DNA of 9,533 nucleotides, taken from Xanthobacteraceae bacterium (GTDB lineage: Bacteria > Pseudomonadota > Alphaproteobacteria > Rhizobiales > Xanthobacteraceae). The stretch is taken from NCBI GenBank assembly GCA_030036975.1, contig JASHSE010000310.1, positions 1-9,533 of the forward strand, in the 5' to 3' direction. Below the pieces are notes generated by a model. It did not search any database. It was not told the origin of the DNA and was given only the letters and a program-made list of their open reading frames with translations. This document shows positions 5,397 to 9,533 of this stretch, in pieces (position 1 is the stretch's first letter; every line of letters starts with the position of its first letter). The position numbers and the translations under genes are program-made.

Positions 5397-6242
5397 TCAT
5401 CCCGCAATCCGCGCCGGATTGCGCGCCGCGCGCCAGAGCAGCCATTGCCGCCGCCAGGGCGCGAACTCGGCGGGCGCAAACGCGTCCGAGCGCTCCAGCC
5501 GGTCGAGCGCTGGGCCGACCAGGGCCAAGGGGAGGAATGCCGGCAGCGCTTCCCGTGGCAGCGCCGACAGCTGCCCGCGTGCGGTAGCAAGATGGCGGCG
5601 CGCAACGTCGCGCAGCTCCGCAAAGGATGCGTTCAGGCCGAATGAGGATCGACCCGCGAATATGTCCGCCGTTTTCAGCGCATGCCGGTCGAGCAGTTCG
5701 AGCGGCACGTAAAGCTGACGCCGCGCCGCATGCAGCGGCAATGCGCGCATAAGCCCGGCAATTGTGTAAGCGCGGCCGCCGGGGGCGGCCACGGCTTCGG
5801 CCTCTGCTCCGGAAACAATCCGCGATGCGAGCGAAAAGAGCACCGAGGAGGTCTTGCCGGCGTATGTCTCGAGTTCGTCGAGTGTCGCAAACGGCTCGTC
5901 GTAGAGATCGAACTGATGCGCCTCCACAAGCTCGATCAATTGCTTCGGCGGCAGATGATAGCGTTCGATGCTCGCCAGCAAGGCGGCAGCGACCGGATTG
6001 GCGGCCGCTTCGCCGCCGCGCTCGCCGCGCAGCACGTCGCTCCACCATTGCAGCCGTATTTCGCCGGGCAGCGGCTCGCGCGCTACCTCCCGGACGCGCG
6101 CGACCTCGCTGTTGAAGGCATAAAGCGCGTAAAGCGCGCCGCGATGCTCGGCAGGCGCGAATAAAGTTGCCAGATAGCGGTCGTGGTCGGCTGCCCGGAC
6201 CAGCGCGGCGCGATAGCTGGACGCTTCGGCCACGGCGCTCAA
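5397..6242 (-). CDS. Squalene/phytoene synthase-family protein, NDUFAF6-like
   Basis: 281 residues with the isoprenoid synthase fold family signature, closest in pattern to NDUFAF6, a mitochondrial complex I assembly factor. The N-terminal ADHDRYLATLFAP and HRGALYALYAFNSEVARVRE (to residue ~52), IRLQWWSDVL (62-71), EAHQFDLYDEPF (107-118), TLDELETYAGKTSS (120-133) and RAYTIAGLMRALPLHAARRQ follow the family order. The first Asp-rich motif of true synthases (DDxxD after AF) is replaced by NSEVA at residues 44-48, so prenyl condensation is unlikely; the second region keeps DLYDE. No signal peptide or clear membrane helix. There is no ATG near the N-terminus: the start is TTG 6242-6240, overlapping the upstream stop as TTGA, with GTG at codon 4 as an alternative. 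It is the last gene of the sec operon. A canonical carotenoid/hopanoid enzyme is the alternative, less likely, reading. Confidence 0.85.
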   Translation of the reverse strand: MSAVAEASSYRAALVRAADHDRYLATLFAPAEHRGALYALYAFNSEVARVREVAREPLPGEIRLQWWSDVLRGERGGEAAANPVAAALLASIERYHLPPKQLIELVEAHQFDLYDEPFATLDELETYAGKTSSVLFSLASRIVSGAEAEAVAAPGGRAYTIAGLMRALPLHAARRQLYVPLELLDRHALKTADIFAGRSSFGLNASFAELRDVARRHLATARGQLSALPREALPAFLPLALVGPALDRLERSDAFAPAEFAPWRRQWLLWRAARNPARIAG

Positions 6243-6610
6243 TCGATCGCAATCAATGCGGCGCCGACCCGGCGGTTCTCCATCAGCATCACGTTATAGG
6301 TGCGCACGGCAGGCCCCGTCGTCATGGTGTCGACGGCAATATGGGCCTCGCGAAACCGCGCGCGCAACGGCTCCGGTATCAGCCACGGCTGAGCGCCGGT
6401 CCCGAGAATGAAAAAATCCAAACCTTCGGCACAGTCAAACACCGGTGTGAGAGATTCCGCCGTCATCCCAGCCGCCGCCGCGACGGGCCACGCCCAGATG
6501 CCGTCGGGAAGGCACAACAGCGATCCGCGATGCGACAGGCCGGCAAAGCGAAAGCCACCAGCGCCGTGAGCGTCGATCAAAGCCTGCCGCGGAAGATGCG
6601 GCGTCTCCAT
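6239..6610 (-). CDS. Mth938-like (DUF498) protein, NDUFAF3-like
   Basis: 123 residues, whole domain present. The family includes human NDUFAF3, a complex I assembly factor, and small bacterial and archaeal Mth938 proteins of unclear biochemistry. Seen: GAGGFRFAGLSHRGSLLCLP near residues 16-35, GIWAWPV, the conserved FFILGTGAQPWLIPEPLR (about 70-87), then HIAVDTMTTGPAVRTYNVML (90-109) and the tail ENRRVGAALIAID. The D-x-M-x-T/S-x-x-A-x-x-T-Y/F-N pattern is diagnostic of the family. ATG 6610-6608 begins only 2 nt after the secF stop, with no independent Shine-Dalgarno, and the TGA overlaps the next gene's start. This points to co-translation with SecF and the NDUFAF6-like gene. Continuous translation upstream of 6610 in this frame is a shadow of secF. 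A role in membrane insertion or assembly of complex I subunits is inferred from homology and position. Confidence 0.9.
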   Translation of the reverse strand: METPHLPRQALIDAHGAGGFRFAGLSHRGSLLCLPDGIWAWPVAAAAGMTAESLTPVFDCAEGLDFFILGTGAQPWLIPEPLRARFREAHIAVDTMTTGPAVRTYNVMLMENRRVGAALIAID

Positions 6611-6612
6611 TA

Positions 6613-7620
6613 TTAACGCCGCGCCCGCACGCGCCGCGGTGCCGGCTCCGCCCTTTTGGGCGGCTGCGATGCCGTGGGGGGTGCCGCCGGCGGCGTCTCC
6701 GGCTCTTCGGCGTCGCCCATGCGGCCAGTGCCGACGCCGAGATAGATCAGGATCGGCGATGCGATGAACACCGACGTGTAGGTGCCGACCAGCACCACGC
6801 CGAACATCATGGTCGCGGTGAAGCTGCGGATCGCCTGGCCGCCGAACAACAACAGCGCCAACAGCGACATTGCCACGGTGACGTGGGTCACGATCGAGCG
6901 CGACAGCGTGGCGTTGACCGAGACGTTGAGCAGGTCGGGCATCGACATGCGCTTGTAACGGCGCAGCATCTCGCGGATGCGATCGTAGATCACCACCGTG
7001 TCGTTGAGCGAGTAGCCGACGATGGTGAGCAGCGCCGCGATGCTGGTCAGGTCGAAATCGACTCGCGTCAGCGACATGAAGCCGACGGTGAGCACCACGT
7101 CGTGGACGTTGGCAATCATGGCGCCGAGCGCAAACTGCCATTCGAAGCGGAACCACAGATAAAATAGAATGGCGACGATTGCCGAGAGGAGCCCGATCGT
7201 GCCGTACGACAACAGCTCGGTGGAGACGCTCGGCCCGACCACTTCGACGCGGCGGTAATCGACCGTGCTGCCGAGCGCGTCGCGCACCTTCTGCACCGCG
7301 GCCTGTTGGGCTTGATCGCCGCCCGGCTGCTCGGAAATGCGGATCAACACGTCGTTGGGCGCGCCGAATTCCTGCAGCTGAAACTCGCCGAGATGCAGGC
7401 GGCCGATGGTGGCGCGCATCTTGGCGAGATCGGCGGGGTTGGCCTTGGTCTGCACCTCGATCAAGGTGCCGCCGACGAAATCGATGCCGAAATTCAGCCC
7501 GTGATAGAAGTAGAGCAGGATCGCGGCGATCGACAACATCGCCGACATGGGAAAGCTGATGCGCCGGAAGCGCATGAAGTCGAAGCGGGTATTGTCGGGA
7601 ACGATGCGAAGGAGGCGCAC
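6613..7620 (-). CDS. secF: Protein translocase subunit SecF
   Basis: 335 residues. SecF pairs with SecD in the inner membrane and uses the proton-motive force to pull exported proteins out of the SecYEG channel. The opening RIVPDNTRFDFMRFRR is typical of alphaproteobacterial SecF. Then come TM1 (~25-40), the LNFGIDFVGGTLIEVQ block (42-57), a periplasmic domain to ~130, and five further helices with the conserved ANVHDVVLTVGF (170-181) and GYSLNDTVVIYDRIREM (202-218), which contains the functionally important Asp of the RND-like core. Residues ~302-335 are a Pro/Ala/Arg-rich cytoplasmic tail. The start is GTG 7620-7618; an in-frame TGA nine bases further upstream excludes a longer product, and GAAAG seven bases before it is a weak ribosome site. 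It lies 68 bp after secD and only 2 nt before the Mth938-like gene. Confidence 0.97.
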   Translation of the reverse strand: MRLLRIVPDNTRFDFMRFRRISFPMSAMLSIAAILLYFYHGLNFGIDFVGGTLIEVQTKANPADLAKMRATIGRLHLGEFQLQEFGAPNDVLIRISEQPGGDQAQQAAVQKVRDALGSTVDYRRVEVVGPSVSTELLSYGTIGLLSAIVAILFYLWFRFEWQFALGAMIANVHDVVLTVGFMSLTRVDFDLTSIAALLTIVGYSLNDTVVIYDRIREMLRRYKRMSMPDLLNVSVNATLSRSIVTHVTVAMSLLALLLFGGQAIRSFTATMMFGVVLVGTYTSVFIASPILIYLGVGTGRMGDAEEPETPPAAPPTASQPPKRAEPAPRRVRARR

Positions 7621-7688
7621 GGGATTCTTTCAGCTTTCAGGTGATAGCGGCGAATGTGTTCATGCGGCCTGGCAAAAATGCGAGCCTT

Positions 7689-9281
7689 CTAGATCGGCAC
7701 GGTGCGCGGCCGCCACACCCACACCCAATAGGCGACGATCAGGCGGGTGAACGTGAACGCGGTGAACAAGCTCGTCAGAATGCCGACGCCGAGCGTGACC
7801 GCAAAGCCGCGCACCGGACCGGAGCCGGCGTAGAACAGCACCGCCGCGGCGATGAAGGTGGTGATGTTGGAGTCGAGGATGGTGGCGAGCGCGCGGGTGA
7901 AGCCGGCGTCGATGGCGTTGATCGCGGTGCGGCCGGCGCGCACCTCCTCGCGGATGCGCTCGTAGATCAGCACGTTGGAATCCACCGCAATGCCGACCGT
8001 GAGCACGATGCCGGCAATGCCGGGGAGCGTCAGCGTCGCGCCGAGCATCGACAGCACGCCGAAGATCATGGCGACGTTGACCGACACCGCGATATTGGCG
8101 AACAGGCCGAACAGGCCGTAGGTCACGAACATGAAGAAGACCACGAGCGCGGCGCCCACATAGGCGGCGTGCTCGCCGGCCAGGATCGAGTCCTGGCCGA
8201 GGCCGGGGCCGACGGTGCGCTCCTCGACGATGGTGAGCGGCGCTGGCAGCGCACCGGCGCGCAGCAGGATGGCGAGATCGTTGGCCTGTTGCACGGTGAA
8301 ATTGCCGGAAATCTGGCCTTGGCCGCCGAGAATGGGCTCGCGGATCACCGGCGCGGAAACGACCTGGTTGTCGAGCACGATGGCGAACGGCTTGCCGACG
8401 TTCTGCTGGGTGGCTTCAGCGAACTTGCGCGCGCCGGTCGAATTGAAGCGGAAGTTGACCACGGGCTCGCTGGTGCGCTGGTCGAAGCCGGGCTGCGCAT
8501 CGACCAGATCGCCGCCGGATACCAGCACGCGCTTTTCGATCAGATATTTCTCGCCGTTCTGGCCGCTGAGAACCTCGGAATCCGGCGGCGGGTGGGTTTC
8601 GATCGCCTGCTGCGGCGTCATCGACAGATCGACCATGCGAAAATCGAGCTTGGCGGTCTTGCCGAGAATTTCCTTGAGCCGCGTCGGGTCTTGCAGGCCG
8701 GGCACCTGCACCAGAATGCGGTCGATGCCTTCGCGCTGGATGCTCGGCTCGACCAGGCCGAGTTCGTTGACGCGGCGCTGGATGATCTCGATCGATTGAT
8801 CGACGGCCTGGCGAATGCGTTCGGTGATCGCGGCATCGGACGGCGTGAGCGTGATGGTGCCGCCGTTGTCGTTGATGTCGATGCTGCGTTGGCCCGACGC
8901 GCCGAGAATGCCGGACAGCGGCTGCGACAGCGTGCCGAGCTTGTCGAGCGCGGTCTTCACGTCCGCCGGCCGCGTGATGTGCACTTCGACGCCGTTGCCG
9001 CGAACGGCGCGGCCGGTAAACGGAATGCGCGCCTGGCGCAGCACGCGCAACACGTCGTCATCGAGCGACTGCAGCCGTTCCTTGCGCACGGCGCTGGTAT
9101 CGACTTCGAGCAACAGGCTTGAACCGCCCTGCAGGTCGAGGCCGAGCACGATATGCCGCTGCGCCCAGTCCGGCCAGCGCGCGATCGTCTTTTCGGAGAA
9201 GAAATTCGGCACCGCGAACAGGCACACGACAAGCGCCGTGACCAAAATAGCCGCCGCCTTCCACCGCGTGAAAAACAACAT
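7689..9281 (-). CDS. secD: Protein translocase subunit SecD
   Basis: 530 residues, the usual alphaproteobacterial length. SecD is the larger partner of SecF; its periplasmic P1 domain captures emerging preproteins and the membrane part conducts protons. Seen in order: TM1 at about 9-28, GLDLQGGSSLLLEVD (47-61), the large periplasmic region including IIQRRVNELGLVEPSIQREG, RILVQVPG and FAIVLDNQVVSAPVI, the RAGALPAPLTIVEERTVGP stretch before TM2, and C-terminal helices with TVGIAVDSNVLIYERIREE (around 428-446; Asp434 is in the proton-relay position). The end is WVWVWRPRTVPI. The start is ATG 9281; the nearest Shine-Dalgarno, GAGGA (9294-9298), is 12 nt away, rather long, with a start-stop ATGTAA between. 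The gene follows yajC by 48 bp and precedes secF, the standard yajC-secD-secF order. Confidence 0.97.
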   Translation of the reverse strand: MLFFTRWKAAAILVTALVVCLFAVPNFFSEKTIARWPDWAQRHIVLGLDLQGGSSLLLEVDTSAVRKERLQSLDDDVLRVLRQARIPFTGRAVRGNGVEVHITRPADVKTALDKLGTLSQPLSGILGASGQRSIDINDNGGTITLTPSDAAITERIRQAVDQSIEIIQRRVNELGLVEPSIQREGIDRILVQVPGLQDPTRLKEILGKTAKLDFRMVDLSMTPQQAIETHPPPDSEVLSGQNGEKYLIEKRVLVSGGDLVDAQPGFDQRTSEPVVNFRFNSTGARKFAEATQQNVGKPFAIVLDNQVVSAPVIREPILGGQGQISGNFTVQQANDLAILLRAGALPAPLTIVEERTVGPGLGQDSILAGEHAAYVGAALVVFFMFVTYGLFGLFANIAVSVNVAMIFGVLSMLGATLTLPGIAGIVLTVGIAVDSNVLIYERIREEVRAGRTAINAIDAGFTRALATILDSNITTFIAAAVLFYAGSGPVRGFAVTLGVGILTSLFTAFTFTRLIVAYWVWVWRPRTVPI

Positions 9282-9285
9282 CGAC

Positions 9286-9298
9286 TTACATATTCCTC
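9286..9298 (-). promoter_or_regulatory. secD ribosome site with intervening ATG-TAA
   Basis: On the minus strand GAGGA (9298-9294) is followed after two bases by ATG immediately followed by TAA (9291-9286), and secD begins five bases later... at ATG 9281. The Shine-Dalgarno is 12 nt from the secD ATG, longer than ideal, and only 2 nt from the ATG-TAA, shorter than ideal. The site probably serves secD; any effect of the start-stop pair on initiation is speculative. Confidence 0.4.
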
Positions 9299-9329
9299 GT
9301 TGCGACCGCCGCGCGGGCAGCGCGCGCGG

Positions 9330-9533
9330 TCAGCTCGCGCTTTCTTCCTTCACCGGTTCGCCCTTGGCGCGCACGTCGGTGATCATTGAGCGCAGCTGTC
9401 GCACCCGCACGGTTTTCGACTCGCCTTTGCCAAGGTCGACGGTGCCGAGTTCGAGTTCGACCTGGTCGTCATCCACCACCTTGGTGACCTTGCCGACCAG
9501 ACCGCCATTGGTCACCACGGTATCGCCCCGGCG
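9330..9533 (-). CDS. yajC: YajC, Sec translocon accessory subunit (5' end outside window)
   Basis: The last 67 residues of YajC are visible; the start and the single membrane helix lie beyond the right edge. YajC binds SecDF (and AcrB in E. coli) at the inner membrane. Recognisable are RRGDTVVTNGGLVGKVTKVV, DDDQVELEL, and KTVRVRQLRSMITDVRAKG, the cytoplasmic domain of the family, ending EPVKEESAS and TGA 9332-9330. The frame is open to the window edge; the GTG at 9518 is an internal Val, not a start. It is followed by secD after 48 bp on the same strand, the classical yajC-secD-secF order, so it most likely leads this operon. Confidence 0.93.
   Translation of the reverse strand, partial: RRGDTVVTNGGLVGKVTKVVDDDQVELELGTVDLGKGESKTVRVRQLRSMITDVRAKGEPVKEESAS

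Noticed and set aside
4105..6252. 715-codon open frame on the minus strand across trmFO and beyond
   Set aside because: It runs antisense through trmFO and then out of frame through the NDUFAF6-like gene, is Arg/Ala-rich, and shows no family pattern; it is a GC-driven shadow.
7621..7688. Small ORF (8 codons) or attenuator between secD and secF
   Set aside because: A short ATG frame exists but has no good ribosome site, and no convincing hairpin with a T-run is present.
7641..9122. 493-codon open frame on the plus strand opposite secD
   Set aside because: It is a mirror of secD codon bias in high-GC DNA; the product is a low-complexity Arg/His/Asp/Glu/Ala-rich sequence with no recognisable domain, while the minus strand encodes an unmistakable SecD.

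Overview
The window is high-GC chromosomal DNA from an alphaproteobacterium, most likely Hyphomicrobiales in the Bradyrhizobium/Rhodopseudomonas/Xanthobacteraceae neighbourhood. The assignment rests on protein content: an NDUFA12-type complex I subunit beside a DUF2155 protein, a secDF-yajC operon that continues into homologues of mitochondrial complex I assembly factors, a folate-dependent TrmFO and a GatC-type amidotransferase subunit. No mobile element, CRISPR array, rRNA or tRNA was seen, and no gap between genes exceeds about 160 bases.

Layout, left to right. (1) Minus strand: a 3'-truncated gene for an exported, proline-rich DUF2155 protein (1-883), preceded by the NDUFA12-like gene (1040-1453). 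(2) Plus strand: a five-helix MscS-family channel (1613-2758), divergent from NDUFA12 across a 159-bp spacer that holds a near-perfect 20-bp palindrome. (3) Minus strand, convergent with mscS: a gatC operon reading gatC (3572-3859), a 73-codon Cys-containing small gene (3351-3572), a collapsed gatA remnant (3081-3354) and a 97-codon conserved hypothetical (2777-3070). (4) Plus strand: trmFO (3988-5367), divergent from gatC with candidate promoters that share one TATA core. (5) Minus strand, convergent with trmFO: yajC (partial, enters from the right edge), secD, secF, a Mth938/NDUFAF3-like gene and a squalene/phytoene-synthase-like NDUFAF6-like gene. The last three are separated by only 2 nt or overlap by 4 nt.

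Functional reading. The right half is the SecDF-YajC auxiliary module of the Sec translocon, transcriptionally and probably translationally tied to two homologues of complex I assembly factors; an accessory complex I subunit lies at the other end of the window. The left-centre is a tRNA amidotransferase locus in which gatC is intact. gatA, however, is reduced to its first ~54 codons, two short internal scraps and its last ~12 codons, with frame changes between them, so all catalytic residues are gone. This is the most striking feature of the window: either a functional gatA (and gatB) lies elsewhere, or the locus is misassembled. The remaining genes look ordinary and intact.
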